Source of the DNA: Companilactobacillus kedongensis
GTDB lineage: Bacteria; Bacillota; Bacilli; Lactobacillales; Lactobacillaceae
DNA: 64,000 bases
Direction of reading: 5' to 3'
Assembly: GCF_003946625.1 (NCBI RefSeq)
Contig: NZ_RHOR01000008.1
Span: 1-64,000, forward strand
In this document: positions 16,218-25,206 of the stretch, piece by piece
Position numbering within the stretch: the first letter of the stretch is position 1
How the letters are laid out: each line of letters begins with the position of its first letter
Translations under genes and position numbers: made by a program
Notes under the pieces: model-generated
The model's database searches: none
What the model was told of the DNA's origin: nothing
The model's input: the letters and a program-made list of their open reading frames with translations, nothing else

Positions 16218-16841
16218 TTATTTAATTTCGTACCTTAAAACTGTCTTTAATTTATCATCTGCAACTCTTCTAGCATCTGATAAATATATCTCACGGTGGA
16301 CCATAGAAACTCTTACCTTCCCAAGTTTTGAACATTCTTGATTCATAATTTCAAAGCTGGCTGGTTCATCATCATATTTTCCAATATGTAATATTTCCAT
16401 AACTTGCTTGGCAGGATAAGTTTTTTGTTCTAATTCTTCCATTAATGGATGATACTTTTTCTCTTTAACATTCTTTATAGCAATCTGAACAACTTCTTCT
16501 GGTACAAAATCAGGAATACGTATCATAATATCGTAGACGAATTCATTCTTATCCAGATGATCCATCTTTTGACCGGCATCAGTCAATGACCAAACTCCTT
16601 CTAAAGGAAAGACAACATAATCATCAAACTCAACTTCTTTGTCCTGACAATATTTACGATAAGCAGCTTTTATTCCATAAGAAATAGGATACAAAACTTG
16701 GATCCGTTCCTTAAACTCAGAACCGTTGGGATCTCCGATACCTTTTAATGAGATAAATCTTTGTTCTGGTATATCTAGAGCAATCGGTTTTTGCTTAGGT
16801 AAATAAAATTGCTTTTCTTGTTTACGCCATTCGTATTTCAT
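16218..16841 (-). CDS. GyrI-like small-molecule-binding domain protein
   Basis: The 207-residue cytosolic protein begins MKYEWRKQEKQFYLPKQKP and matches the GyrI-like/SOUL-type effector-binding fold in pattern (FISLKGIGDP, VFPLEGVW, YDIMIRIPDFV). Such proteins bind or hydrolyse small hydrophobic compounds; the exact role here is unknown. It follows treR by 9 bp in the same direction and may share its transcript. Confidence 0.72.
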   Translation of the reverse strand: MKYEWRKQEKQFYLPKQKPIALDIPEQRFISLKGIGDPNGSEFKERIQVLYPISYGIKAAYRKYCQDKEVEFDDYVVFPLEGVWSLTDAGQKMDHLDKNEFVYDIMIRIPDFVPEEVVQIAIKNVKEKKYHPLMEELEQKTYPAKQVMEILHIGKYDDEPASFEIMNQECSKLGKVRVSMVHREIYLSDARRVADDKLKTVLRYEIK

Positions 16842-16850
16842 GCTTTTCTC

Positions 16851-17582
16851 CTAGTAATACTGGAACCCTAACATTGAGAAGTTGTTAGGCACGTAACGAG
16901 TTTCTGTATATTCAAACAAACTTCCAGCATCGGTATACACAAATTTTGTCAATGAACCAACGCAGTTCATGTCACCTAATTCCAAAACTTCTCTGTCTCT
17001 TTGATCAGCTGAAACAACTGAAGAAAGTGAACGCTGAGCGGCAACTTTGAATAATTCATTATCACGAATATATTGATAAACAGAACCTTGAGCATCTTCT
17101 CTTGTAAATCCACTCAATGCATCGGCTCTAAAGTAACTATGATCGATTGCTAAGCCTTTACCATTAAATAAACGTAACCTTTCCAGATAGAATGCTTTAT
17201 CATGGATATTAAATGAGGTTAAGTTAGCAATTTTCTCGTCAACTTCAACTTCTTTAAAATTTAAGACATCAGTGTCCAGTTCTTGGATGAACTTGTTTTG
17301 TGGAAACGAACGTAATCCTTGGAATCCTTCGGAATTATTAGCCGAGAAAACCACTCGATTGCTGTGGACTGGTTCTAAAACTACCACTCCGCGTCCCTTT
17401 ACCGCATAAACAAGACCTTCTTCTTGCAACTGTTTTAAAGCACGTCGGACTGTATTACGAGTGACGTCAAAGCGGGCTGAAAGATCCTCTTCTCTAGGAA
17501 GTGAGGTCTTAGGTTGATATACATTAGTATGTATTTCCCTTTTCAACGTTTCGTAAATTTCTGTATATAACTTCTTTGGCAT
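16851..17582 (-). CDS. treR: GntR-family regulator, TreR-like
   Basis: The 243-residue protein has an N-terminal GntR winged helix (residues about 1-68; LPREEDLSARFDVTRNTVRRAL) and a C-terminal UTRA effector domain (LERLRLFNGKGLAIDHSYF, FEYTETRYVPNNFSML). The pattern resembles trehalose operon repressors, whose inducer is trehalose-6-phosphate. It is divergent from a PTS permease. Two TGTTTAAACA palindromes lie in the shared region, and the same motif precedes the second PTS gene at 46296-48281. That the effector is trehalose-6-phosphate is inferred. Confidence 0.78.
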   Translation of the reverse strand: MPKKLYTEIYETLKREIHTNVYQPKTSLPREEDLSARFDVTRNTVRRALKQLQEEGLVYAVKGRGVVVLEPVHSNRVVFSANNSEGFQGLRSFPQNKFIQELDTDVLNFKEVEVDEKIANLTSFNIHDKAFYLERLRLFNGKGLAIDHSYFRADALSGFTREDAQGSVYQYIRDNELFKVAAQRSLSSVVSADQRDREVLELGDMNCVGSLTKFVYTDAGSLFEYTETRYVPNNFSMLGFQYY

Positions 17583-17618
17583 CAGATTTTCCTCAACTTA
17601 GATTTTAAAAGAATTATT

Positions 17619-17652
17619 TGTTTAAACAGAACTATTATAATATGTTTAAACA
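17619..17652. promoter_or_regulatory. Twin TGTTTAAACA operators between treR and the PTS gene
   Basis: Perfect TGTTTAAACA palindromes lie at 17619-17628 and 17643-17652, 24 bp apart centre to centre. The right one is directly upstream of a TATAAT at 17659-17664 reading towards the PTS gene. TreR is the natural candidate ligand. Confidence 0.75.
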
Positions 17653-17669
17653 TGGTATTATAATAACAG

Positions 17670-17683
17670 TGAAACCGTTATCA
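17670..17683. promoter_or_regulatory. cre (CcpA) site of the PTS gene
   Basis: TGAAACCGTTATCA fits the core TGNAANCGNWNNCW consensus fully. It lies a few bases downstream of the candidate -10, a position where CcpA acts as a roadblock. Confidence 0.75.
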
Positions 17684-17770
17684 ATGAAACCCAAATTTTT
17701 CGACTTTTTAGAAAAATATACTTTTATTATAAACCATAAACTTAACCTTTATTGATACGGAGGGAATATT

Positions 17771-19636
17771 ATGCCTAAAATGACTGAATTAATTTTGTTG
17801 TCCCCGGTATCTGGAAATGTTATTCCTCTTACACAGGTAAATGATCCCGTTTTTTCTCAGGAATTAATGGGAAAAGGCTTTGGAGTAGAGCCTAATAATA
17901 ATAAAGTTTATGCCCCAGTCAGTGGAAAAATTGCTTATGTTGCTGAAACTCTGCATGCATTTGGAATTAAAACTGATGACGGTGCTGAAGTATTGGTCCA
18001 TATGGGTATCAATACTGTGGAACTGGCTGGAAAGCCTTTTAATTTAAAAATATCAGCGGATCAAACAGTTACTGCTGGAGAAGAAATCGGTACTATGGAT
18101 GTCGAACAGATAAAAGATTCTGGACGTCCGACTACTGTTATTGTTGCGATTACTAACACAGCTGACTATGTAAAAGATATTCATATCCAAACTGGCCAAA
18201 AAGAAGCCAAAAAAACTGCTGCAATTGTCATTCCTAACAAGCAAGAATCTCCAACTAAAGAAAAGGTCTCTTACTCCCAAATTGCCACAGATATTATAAA
18301 AAATGTTGGCGGCAAAGAAAACATCAATTCTCTGATTCACTGTATCACTAGACTGCGTTTCTACTTAAAGGATGAATCCTTAACAAATAAAGAGGAACTC
18401 AAAAAAATCCCCAAGGTTATTGACGTAGCTCGAGGCGGTGGTCAATATCAGGTAGTTATTGGACAAGAAGTAACTAATGTCTATGACGAAATCATTAAAC
18501 AGATCGGTAATGATTTGGCTGATGCACCAATTGAAGATTCACCCGCCAAGAAAGTGCCCTTTAATCAAGAAGTAAAACGAGAATTCTCACGTTTTCTAAG
18601 TGTTCTGACTGAATCTATTGCACCATTAGTAGGAATAATCGGTGGTGCCGGAATGTTCAAAGGTGTCCTGGCCATTTTAGTTCAGTTCGACCTACTCAAT
18701 AGAACAGGTGCAACCTACATGATGTTAAATTCCATCCCCAAAGGTGCTTTCTATTTCCTACCAGTTCTTCTGGGATATACATCTGCTAAAAGGCTTCATT
18801 CTAATCCAGTTATTTTAGCAGTCGTAGGTGCAATATTGGTCTACTTCTCAACTGTAGCAAGGTACTTACCATTTCCTACTATTGTAACTAATTATGTTTC
18901 TTCAATTTTTCCAATAATTTTCGCCGCCTGGTTTGCAAAACACTTAGAACGATTACTAAAAAAAATCATCCCAAATATATTACAGACTTTCTTCTTGCCA
19001 ATAATAGAAATAATTATTCTATTAGTAGTAATTGTTACAATCACCGGTCCTTTGATCCTCATTGCCAGCTACAAATTATCCGACGGCGTTAACAGTTTAT
19101 ACAATTTAAATCCAGGAATAGTTGGTCTAGTGGTTGATGGTTCATACCAATTCTTAATAACTTTAGGACTACATTGGATCATCATCCCCATTGTTTTAAA
19201 CGACCTCGCTACAAACGGACACAGTTATCTAAATGCTCTTCTATCGATCACTATGGTTGCTCAAGGTGGAGCTGTTTTGGCACTGGCACTTAGAACACAC
19301 GATAAAAAGACTCGCAACAAGACTCTCAAAGCCGCTACATCAGCATTCTGTGGCATAACAGAATCAGCAATGTATGGATTTATCCTTAAATATCAACGTG
19401 TCTTTATCCTATCTAATCTTGGTAGTGGTATCGGTGGTCTGATCTGTGGATTATTGCGCGTGAACAATTACGCATTAACCGGATCACTCGTTGGTGTTCT
19501 CTCATTCGTTGATCCACAAGCAGGTATAAATACCAATTTTCTAAATGCAATTATTGCACATCTAGCTACATTACTAATTACCTTTATTTTAGTTTACTTC
19601 TGGGGAATTAAAAAAAATCCAAATGATCAAAGGTGA
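17771..19636 (+). CDS. PTS permease EIIA-EIIB-EIIC, glucose/beta-glucoside superfamily
   Basis: The 621-residue protein carries three PTS domains in the order IIA-IIB-IIC. The IIA phosphohistidine is H77 in VLVHMGI, with partner H62. The IIB phosphocysteine is C191 in HCITRLRFYLK. About residues 265-615 form the membrane channel IIC. It imports and phosphorylates a sugar, plausibly trehalose or another glucoside, judged by the neighbouring TreR. GGAGGGAATATT precedes the ATG. No phosphotrehalase or trehalose-6-phosphate phosphorylase lies nearby. The last codons overlap the next gene. Confidence 0.88.
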   Translation: MPKMTELILLSPVSGNVIPLTQVNDPVFSQELMGKGFGVEPNNNKVYAPVSGKIAYVAETLHAFGIKTDDGAEVLVHMGINTVELAGKPFNLKISADQTVTAGEEIGTMDVEQIKDSGRPTTVIVAITNTADYVKDIHIQTGQKEAKKTAAIVIPNKQESPTKEKVSYSQIATDIIKNVGGKENINSLIHCITRLRFYLKDESLTNKEELKKIPKVIDVARGGGQYQVVIGQEVTNVYDEIIKQIGNDLADAPIEDSPAKKVPFNQEVKREFSRFLSVLTESIAPLVGIIGGAGMFKGVLAILVQFDLLNRTGATYMMLNSIPKGAFYFLPVLLGYTSAKRLHSNPVILAVVGAILVYFSTVARYLPFPTIVTNYVSSIFPIIFAAWFAKHLERLLKKIIPNILQTFFLPIIEIIILLVVIVTITGPLILIASYKLSDGVNSLYNLNPGIVGLVVDGSYQFLITLGLHWIIIPIVLNDLATNGHSYLNALLSITMVAQGGAVLALALRTHDKKTRNKTLKAATSAFCGITESAMYGFILKYQRVFILSNLGSGIGGLICGLLRVNNYALTGSLVGVLSFVDPQAGINTNFLNAIIAHLATLLITFILVYFWGIKKNPNDQR

Positions 19637-19641
19637 AAATT

Positions 19642-20757
19642 ATGATTACTACTGACACGTGGTTACAAGAATTTTCTGATTATAATAATATCTATAATAT
19701 TAATGAATCTGGTCATCAAGAAATCAATATTTTTAAACCCTTGGCCACTAAAAAAATCCGTCTGCTATTGAATAACCTTTATGACGATGTTCCTTTAAAA
19801 TTCACTCGACTGGCTTTACATAAAAAGGGACAATCAGATATTGTTGTTCATATTGACGGCAAAGATTCCTTTGAAATAGCACCTCACACTACTAAGTGGA
19901 CTGACTGGATCGACATTGACATTAAGGCTAACGACTACCTATCAATCGAAATTTATTCACCTAACAAAACGATCCATTCATTAGGCTCAAATTTGTCTGA
20001 ATCATTTACTAAAGTACATAATTTTACCGACAGGGATGACGGCTTCTTTTTTGGAGTCTCAGCAGTTCAAGCACAAGTAGACAAAAAGCCGATCAAAATT
20101 GCTTTTTTTGGCGACTCCTTAACAAATCAGGGTTTCTTCAGTGCCCCGCTTTCCAAAGAACTTACCTATATTAATCGTATTGTTACCGCAAACTATGGTA
20201 TTTCTGGGAATAGATTACTGCGTTCTGGCAGTGGAAAATCACAATGGGTCAAGAGTTTTGGTCCAGCAGGCGTTGAACGATTTGACGAAATGATCGATGA
20301 ATTTAAACCCGACATCGTTATTTTTATGGAAGGTGTTAACGACCTTTTACATCCTGGTGCCGGCAGTCCTATCTCCGAACTCCCTACGAGTAAAGAGCTA
20401 ATCGATGGTATTAATAAATTAAATCAGAAGTGTTCACAACAGAACATCATCTTTGTACCCATGACAGTTACACCGTTTCGGGGCAACATCAATAATGGTA
20501 TTTATGCTTGGAATGCTAAAAAAGAAGTCATTCGTCAAGAATTTAACAGATATATCATGCAGTCTTTCCCTTACGCTGTTGATTTAGCGCCTTTTGTCAG
20601 CGACGCATCACAAACACGTTTAGAATACGAGTTTGACAGTGGTGATCACATACATACCTCTAAATGTGGTGGAAAAAAGATTGCTAGATTTATTGAACGT
20701 AATCTAATTGACCGTGGTTTAGTCGCAGTCGTCAAAGCTAATAGAAATTTGGTGTAG
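19642..20757 (+). CDS. Cytosolic SGNH/GDSL-family esterase with N-terminal beta domain
   Basis: No signal peptide is present, so the enzyme should act in the cytosol. About residues 1-145 look like a beta-sandwich accessory domain. The SGNH domain follows with IAFFGDSLTNQG (block I, catalytic Ser), YGISGNRLL (block II Gly), EGVNDLLHPG (block III Asn) and GDHIHTSKCG (Asp/His of block V). AAAGGTG before ATG 19642 supports this start; a GTG 9 bp earlier overlaps the PTS stop. The tight coupling suggests that it deacylates a sugar brought in by the PTS (inference). Confidence 0.82.
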   Translation: MITTDTWLQEFSDYNNIYNINESGHQEINIFKPLATKKIRLLLNNLYDDVPLKFTRLALHKKGQSDIVVHIDGKDSFEIAPHTTKWTDWIDIDIKANDYLSIEIYSPNKTIHSLGSNLSESFTKVHNFTDRDDGFFFGVSAVQAQVDKKPIKIAFFGDSLTNQGFFSAPLSKELTYINRIVTANYGISGNRLLRSGSGKSQWVKSFGPAGVERFDEMIDEFKPDIVIFMEGVNDLLHPGAGSPISELPTSKELIDGINKLNQKCSQQNIIFVPMTVTPFRGNINNGIYAWNAKKEVIRQEFNRYIMQSFPYAVDLAPFVSDASQTRLEYEFDSGDHIHTSKCGGKKIARFIERNLIDRGLVAVVKANRNLV

Positions 20758-20760
20758 TCT

Positions 20761-20927
20761 GCCGCCTACGGTTACGATAACCTCATCTGCATTAAGACCG
20801 GTTCAAGCCACGGTCTTGAACCTTGATTCTGAGCTTTACTTCGTAAATCTCAGAATACGTCTAGGGTGTAAGAACGAAACGTTCTAACACCCTTTTTAAT
20901 GCTGATGTGGTTCTCATAACCTTCGGC
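20761..20927 (+). repeat. Pair 2, left member: cloverleaf repeat
   Basis: Arms GGTTA..CATC-t-GCATTA and TAATGC-t-GATG..AACC close the element. Inside are three hairpins: GGTTCAAG/CTTGAACC, TTCTGAG-c-TTTAC/GTAAA-t-CTCAGAA, and GGGTGT-a-AGAACG/CGTTCT-a-ACACCC. It begins just after the esterase stop. Confidence 0.85.
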
Positions 20928-20942
20928 TAATTTTAAAAAAAT

Positions 20943-20993
20943 AAAGGAGAGCTATTTATCACTTTATATTGAAGTGATAAATAGCTCTCCTTT
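20943..20993. terminator. Bidirectional terminator between convergent genes
   Basis: A perfect stem of about 22 bp (AAAGGAGAGCTATTTATC and complement) has a 6-base loop. The minus strand runs into TTTATTTTTTT. It lies between the two repeat copies. Confidence 0.8.
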
Positions 20994-21037
20994 AATTGAT
21001 TCGTACACTGTTTTATTCATAAATTTACTGAACATAA

Positions 21038-21207
21038 ATCGGAAGATATGAGAAATATTTTCTGGCAGTGAAAGTGTCGTTATGGCTTTAGACATTACAA
21101 CACCGGACGAGTTTGGAGACTTGCTTGCAAGGCCTCAAACTGAGGTTCCAGACCAAGGCTGGAACCGTTCCGCACGGCCATAAAGTATTTCTTATATCTG
21201 GAGACAG
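21038..21207 (-). repeat. Pair 2, right member: cloverleaf repeat
   Basis: Outer arms AGATATgAGAAATA and TATTTCTTATATCT pair; the three inner hairpins include TATGGCTTTAGACATTA, GTTTGgAG-a-CTTG/CAAG..CTCAAAC and GGTTCCAG/CTGGAACC with loop ACCAAGG. It follows the stop of the minus-strand nuclease gene. Confidence 0.82.
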
Positions 21208-21223
21208 CAAACAAAAAACACTA

Positions 21224-22063
21224 CTACCCTATCTGACTAGTTCCATCATTATAATTTAAAGTCACACCAGACTCGACATTAAAGATATAAACATTAAAGT
21301 GAACCGCATTATCGCCGATCGATTGTGCTTCCATCTGTACACCACGAGCTAACAACTCGTCATTACGAAATACTGGAGTAACTCGGTATCTGACGTAATG
21401 ACTACTACTTTGTTTCAAATAATAAGCTATATCCATCTCATGGGCCTGCATTTCTGGACTATTCAGAGAACGTGTTCCAGTGATCAGGTTTTTAGGATTA
21501 TTATTTTGACCGGTCAATTGATAACCGATCAAGTGGCTCCGATTATATAGCCAACCGGAAGTGATCTTTTTATTATGCCAACCAGTAGGATTCCAGTTAA
21601 GTCCCTCTCTTTTGGCTGTCGGCATCAATGAACTGTTAAGTAATGCGTTAGCGGCGGTTGGACGATTTTGGCTATCCAAATCACCATAAGATTGCCATGC
21701 TCCTTTGGCGGTCGATAAATCATCATCAGAGAATTCCGGTTGATTATTGTTCACAACGATTTCTTGTATTCCCGTGTATTCAAGATTGGACAAATTTTCT
21801 TTAGATGTATCTGAGCTATTATTACTAAATGTTCCTTGATCATTTTCACTCAAATAGTTCTGATTTTGCGTAATTTTATTTTGTAGTTCTTTAATATCAG
21901 ATTTTAATTTCTTATTTTGCTTAGCTAGCTTATCAGCCTTTTTCTGATATGAATAATCCTTAACTATTCTTGTTTTAGGAGCCGACTCAGTATTAGAGCT
22001 ACTGCATCCTGTCAAGGTGAATAAAAGTATCAGAGACATAAAAATATTGAATGATTTCTTCAT
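21224..22063 (-). CDS. DNA/RNA non-specific endonuclease lipoprotein (EndA/NucA-like)
   Basis: The N-terminus MKKSFNIFMSLILLFTLTGCSSS carries a lipobox (LTGC), so the protein is anchored outside the membrane. Residues about 40-68 are a lysine-rich coiled coil. The C-terminal domain has GWLYNRSHLIGYQLTGQ followed by NNPKNLITGT, matching the His-Asn metal-finger core of DNA-entry nucleases. It could degrade extracellular DNA for nutrition or take part in DNA uptake; no com genes are nearby. It lies 2 bp downstream of the next gene in an apparent two-gene operon. Confidence 0.82.
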   Translation of the reverse strand: MKKSFNIFMSLILLFTLTGCSSSNTESAPKTRIVKDYSYQKKADKLAKQNKKLKSDIKELQNKITQNQNYLSENDQGTFSNNSSDTSKENLSNLEYTGIQEIVVNNNQPEFSDDDLSTAKGAWQSYGDLDSQNRPTAANALLNSSLMPTAKREGLNWNPTGWHNKKITSGWLYNRSHLIGYQLTGQNNNPKNLITGTRSLNSPEMQAHEMDIAYYLKQSSSHYVRYRVTPVFRNDELLARGVQMEAQSIGDNAVHFNVYIFNVESGVTLNYNDGTSQIG

Positions 22064-22065
22064 GA

Positions 22066-22719
22066 TTATACCTTGGCCTTTCTATATCCGGCCGCAATAG
22101 CGTCTTGTTCGGATTGGAAATAAACAGCGTTAGATGAATTCATATTGTAACCTCTTTGACCAGGTACATGATAAATATGAGAGTTCTTATTTCCAACAAT
22201 TTGACCAGTATTCGATGTATTCATATCACCTTTGGCACCATCATTGGCATTTGCCGGTGCAGCTTGCTGACTTTGTTCTTGCTTCTTTGATTCTTCTTGT
22301 GCCTGTTTTTCAGCTTGCTTTTGTGCTTCTGCCTGCTTTTTTTGTTCCTTGGCAGCTGCTTCTTTTTCCTGATCTTTCTTAGCAACTAAATCGTCTTTTT
22401 TATCCTGCGTCTTATCAGACTGCTTAGTTAACTTATTCTTTTTGGCAACCAAGGCCGCATGTTCTTCTTTAGCTAATTTATACTTATCTTTTCCAATATA
22501 TTTTTTAATAACTTTGACATTATCATTGGAAGAAGATTTAACCTCATTAGTTTGGTTGCCCAATACGCCTAACAATAAGAACACAAACAGACTTACAAAA
22601 AATCTTTTCTTAAGTCCTTGCCTGCGCTTATTTCTCGAGCGTAAAAGCTTTACCCCATAATAAATTGTCGAAATCATAAAAATAATCCCGGCAAGTTTAA
22701 ATATAAAATTCATCCCCAT
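22066..22719 (-). CDS. Membrane-anchored coiled-coil protein with C-terminal sunset-like domain
   Basis: Two N-terminal hydrophobic segments (about residues 5-23 and 40-54) are followed by a long K/E/Q/A-rich coiled coil (about residues 75-150). The C-terminus GQIVGNKNSHIYHVPGQR..AVYFQSEQDAIAAGYRKAK matches the small sunset domain often found on secreted nucleases and surface proteins. Function is unknown; coupling to the nuclease gene suggests a partner or anchor for it. An alternative ATG lies two codons downstream. Confidence 0.65.
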   Translation of the reverse strand: MGMNFIFKLAGIIFMISTIYYGVKLLRSRNKRRQGLKKRFFVSLFVFLLLGVLGNQTNEVKSSSNDNVKVIKKYIGKDKYKLAKEEHAALVAKKNKLTKQSDKTQDKKDDLVAKKDQEKEAAAKEQKKQAEAQKQAEKQAQEESKKQEQSQQAAPANANDGAKGDMNTSNTGQIVGNKNSHIYHVPGQRGYNMNSSNAVYFQSEQDAIAAGYRKAKV

Positions 22720-22725
22720 ATTCTC

Positions 22726-23175
22726 CTATAATTTTAGTTGTGTCTTGTAATACCACTCGCCTATTATTTGAGCAATCATAAATCCAGTCGCAATTGAGCC
22801 GGCCACCATTGATACCTTTACCGTTAAGGCAATCGCTTGATTAAAATTCCCCAAAACTAAACTGCTGACAGCTTGATAGGCAGTTGCCCCTGGAACTAAT
22901 GGCACCAATCCGGGAATATTGAATAAGATAACCGGCATTCGTTTAATGTGGGAAAAAATTATTCCCCCGATACCAACACTGATACCGGCCACCAAATTAG
23001 CAAACATTCTTCCTGAACCAGCTTCAAATAAGACCCAATATGTCAGCCAACCTAAGGCTCCAGACCATCCTGCTAAATTCAGTGCCCTCTTGGGGATATT
23101 TATTATTAGTCCAAAACCAACCGTACCCACGTAACTTAGTACGACTTGAATTATTAATTTTACAAAATAGTTCAT
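22726..23175 (-). CDS. ThrE-type threonine/serine exporter, small subunit (DUF3815)
   Basis: The 149-residue hydrophobic protein has about four to five membrane helices and the motif FNIPGLVPLVPGATAYQAV typical of this half. With the next gene it forms a split ThrE transporter, which exports threonine and serine in the characterised relatives. The start lies 9 bp after the stop of the larger subunit. Confidence 0.85.
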   Translation of the reverse strand: MNYFVKLIIQVVLSYVGTVGFGLIINIPKRALNLAGWSGALGWLTYWVLFEAGSGRMFANLVAGISVGIGGIIFSHIKRMPVILFNIPGLVPLVPGATAYQAVSSLVLGNFNQAIALTVKVSMVAGSIATGFMIAQIIGEWYYKTQLKL

Positions 23176-23184
23176 AATATCCTC

Positions 23185-23949
23185 CTAAAAGTATCTGAAC
23201 AAAACAGCGATACCAACTGAAATTGCACAAGCACTCATTCCGGCCTCTAGAGCTCTTTCAAGCCCTGATAGTAAATGTCCGGCCAACATATCACGTAAAG
23301 CATTAGTAATGGCTACACCCGGCACTAGCGGCATGACAGCCCCAATTAGAATACTATTTAAATTATGTCCTAGTCCGAAGTGAACTCCTAACATCGCTAA
23401 TGCTCCTAAAATAAATGACCCCAAGAAGTCACTTATAAATCGGATCGAGGTTGTTCGTGTAACATAAAATGCCACTAAATATCCAATCGTACCTGTAACA
23501 CCCGCTAGCGGAATATCAAACCAGTCGTATTTTTGTGTGAAGACGATCATCATTGTCGCACTGACCAAAAATGCCCCCAGCAACTGCATCCACATTGGAT
23601 AGGTTGGCAAGTTCTTATCTAACTTTTCTAACTCGTCCTTTAACTCGTTTAAGGTCAGTTCTTTATTACCATAACGGCGTGACAGTGTATTGACTCGATC
23701 AACTTTTTCCATATCGATACCACGATGATTCACAGCTCCAAACTGAGTAACTGGCTGGCCCTTAATACTCATCATGACGCCCGTCAAAGTAGTAAATGAA
23801 GCACTATTTCTTTGGCCAGAATTATAAGCAATTCGTCTAACTGTATCTTCTACACGATACATTTCTGATCCACCCTCGATCATCAAACGTCCGGCTAAAA
23901 GACAAGTATCAACTACTTCATTCGCATCTACATTTTTATCCTCACTCAT
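23185..23949 (-). CDS. ThrE-type threonine/serine exporter, large subunit (DUF1212)
   Basis: The N-terminal cytosolic half (residues 1-115) has the family pattern LLAGRLMIEGGSEMYRVEDTVRRIA. The C-terminal half has about five helices with MPLVPGVAITNALRD. GAGGTG lies 6 bases before ATG 23949, so this start is preferred over a GTG 9 bp upstream that is part of the ribosome binding site. It is the upstream gene of the exporter pair. Confidence 0.87.
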   Translation of the reverse strand: MSEDKNVDANEVVDTCLLAGRLMIEGGSEMYRVEDTVRRIAYNSGQRNSASFTTLTGVMMSIKGQPVTQFGAVNHRGIDMEKVDRVNTLSRRYGNKELTLNELKDELEKLDKNLPTYPMWMQLLGAFLVSATMMIVFTQKYDWFDIPLAGVTGTIGYLVAFYVTRTTSIRFISDFLGSFILGALAMLGVHFGLGHNLNSILIGAVMPLVPGVAITNALRDMLAGHLLSGLERALEAGMSACAISVGIAVLFRYF

Positions 23950-24056
23950 TGGTGTCACCTCACTTCATTAAAATTAGTATAATTTGTGAATAGTAATACT
24001 TCAATCTTAAAGAAAGTAACATAACTAAAGCAACTAATTTTTAATAAAAATAAAAA

Positions 24057-24085
24057 TAGCCAGCATCTCTGCTGACTATCTGAAA
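24057..24085 (-). terminator. Terminator of the EamA transporter gene
   Basis: ATAG-c-CAGCA and TGCTG-a-CTAT form a stem, with TTTTTA on the minus strand. It lies just after the transporter stop. Confidence 0.75.
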
Positions 24086-24092
24086 CAACTAT

Positions 24093-25058
24093 TTAACTGT
24101 TAGGAGTCGTTCTTTTAACTAATGCAATAACACGGTAGGCAATATCTTCACCAACAAGAGTAATTGCTGAACCAGCTAAAATGATAACAATTCCGATAAT
24201 TGTACGAGGACTGATCTCCTCACCTAAAATAAATAACGATAGTATAGGTGCCAAAGCTGGTTTGATCAAGAAAATCAATGAAGCTTGAACGATACCGACT
24301 TTTTCCATTGATAAGAAATATAAACCAAAGGCAACACCTGTAACAAGGACAGAAATATATAGAATCAATGGCAATGTTTGTAATGATAATCCTTTAAAGA
24401 ATGGTACATTGACAAATTCACTGTATCTAGCTGGTAAGTTGCTGACCAAGCTCGTATGCGTCAGACCCATTAGAATGCCTAGTTCACCGGCACCAAACAA
24501 GAATGCCAAACAAGTCATCGACAAACCATTAATACCAATCTTGCCACCGTAGATACGAGACATAACTCCGTAAACACCAAAGATAATAGATGAAAGTAAG
24601 CCCAAGATAATACCCATTGGCTTGCTTAAATTGAATGGGTTAATAATAACCAATAACCCTACTAAAGTAAGAACCAGAGCAAATGTATTAGTACGAGTAA
24701 GTTTCTCACGTAAAAAAATGAATCCGATCATCAAACCAAATATTGGATTAGCACTTAGGATAATCGCAATAACTGAAGCCTTCGATATTTGAATTGAAAA
24801 TTGATATAAGGTCATGCTGACAACCACGATGACAAAACCAGTCAGCGCACATAATAATAGATCTCGTATCGCCAACTTAATATGATTCTGTCGCAAATGC
24901 ACGATTGTAAATGGTAAAAGTGCCAATCCACCGATCAAGAAACGAATAAAATTCAATTCAATCGGATTAAAATGCCCCCCGGCTATTTTCAATGCAATCT
25001 CCATAGAACTAAACAAGAACATTGGTATGACTATATATAGAATAGATTTTATCTTCAA
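24093..25058 (-). CDS. EamA/DMT-superfamily transporter
   Basis: This 321-residue protein has ten hydrophobic segments in two EamA repeats (about residues 5-140 and 155-300); the second has the typical IFLIKPALAPILSLFILGEEIS. The family exports metabolites or amino acids; the substrate here is unknown. The reading frame opens with a TTG at 25058 followed by KIKSILYI; AGGGG lies rather far upstream, so the start is uncertain. Confidence 0.82.
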   Translation of the reverse strand: MKIKSILYIVIPMFLFSSMEIALKIAGGHFNPIELNFIRFLIGGLALLPFTIVHLRQNHIKLAIRDLLLCALTGFVIVVVSMTLYQFSIQISKASVIAIILSANPIFGLMIGFIFLREKLTRTNTFALVLTLVGLLVIINPFNLSKPMGIILGLLSSIIFGVYGVMSRIYGGKIGINGLSMTCLAFLFGAGELGILMGLTHTSLVSNLPARYSEFVNVPFFKGLSLQTLPLILYISVLVTGVAFGLYFLSMEKVGIVQASLIFLIKPALAPILSLFILGEEISPRTIIGIVIILAGSAITLVGEDIAYRVIALVKRTTPNS

Positions 25059-25181
25059 AACTTTAATTACATCCCCTAATTTTTAGTAAGTAAACAATAA
25101 CAGTTTACTACTTTATAGGTAGTGAAATTAAGGGCAAATCTCAAATTCATTAGTGTATTCGGTTTCACAAGCGACAAAAAA

Positions 25182-25206
25182 AAGGACTCATAGCTTACGA
25201 GTCCTT
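25182..25206 (-). terminator. Terminator overlapping the end of a small gene
   Basis: AAGGACTC and GAGTCCTT pair, and the minus strand continues as a T run. The stem covers the last codons and stop of the small ORF. Confidence 0.8.
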
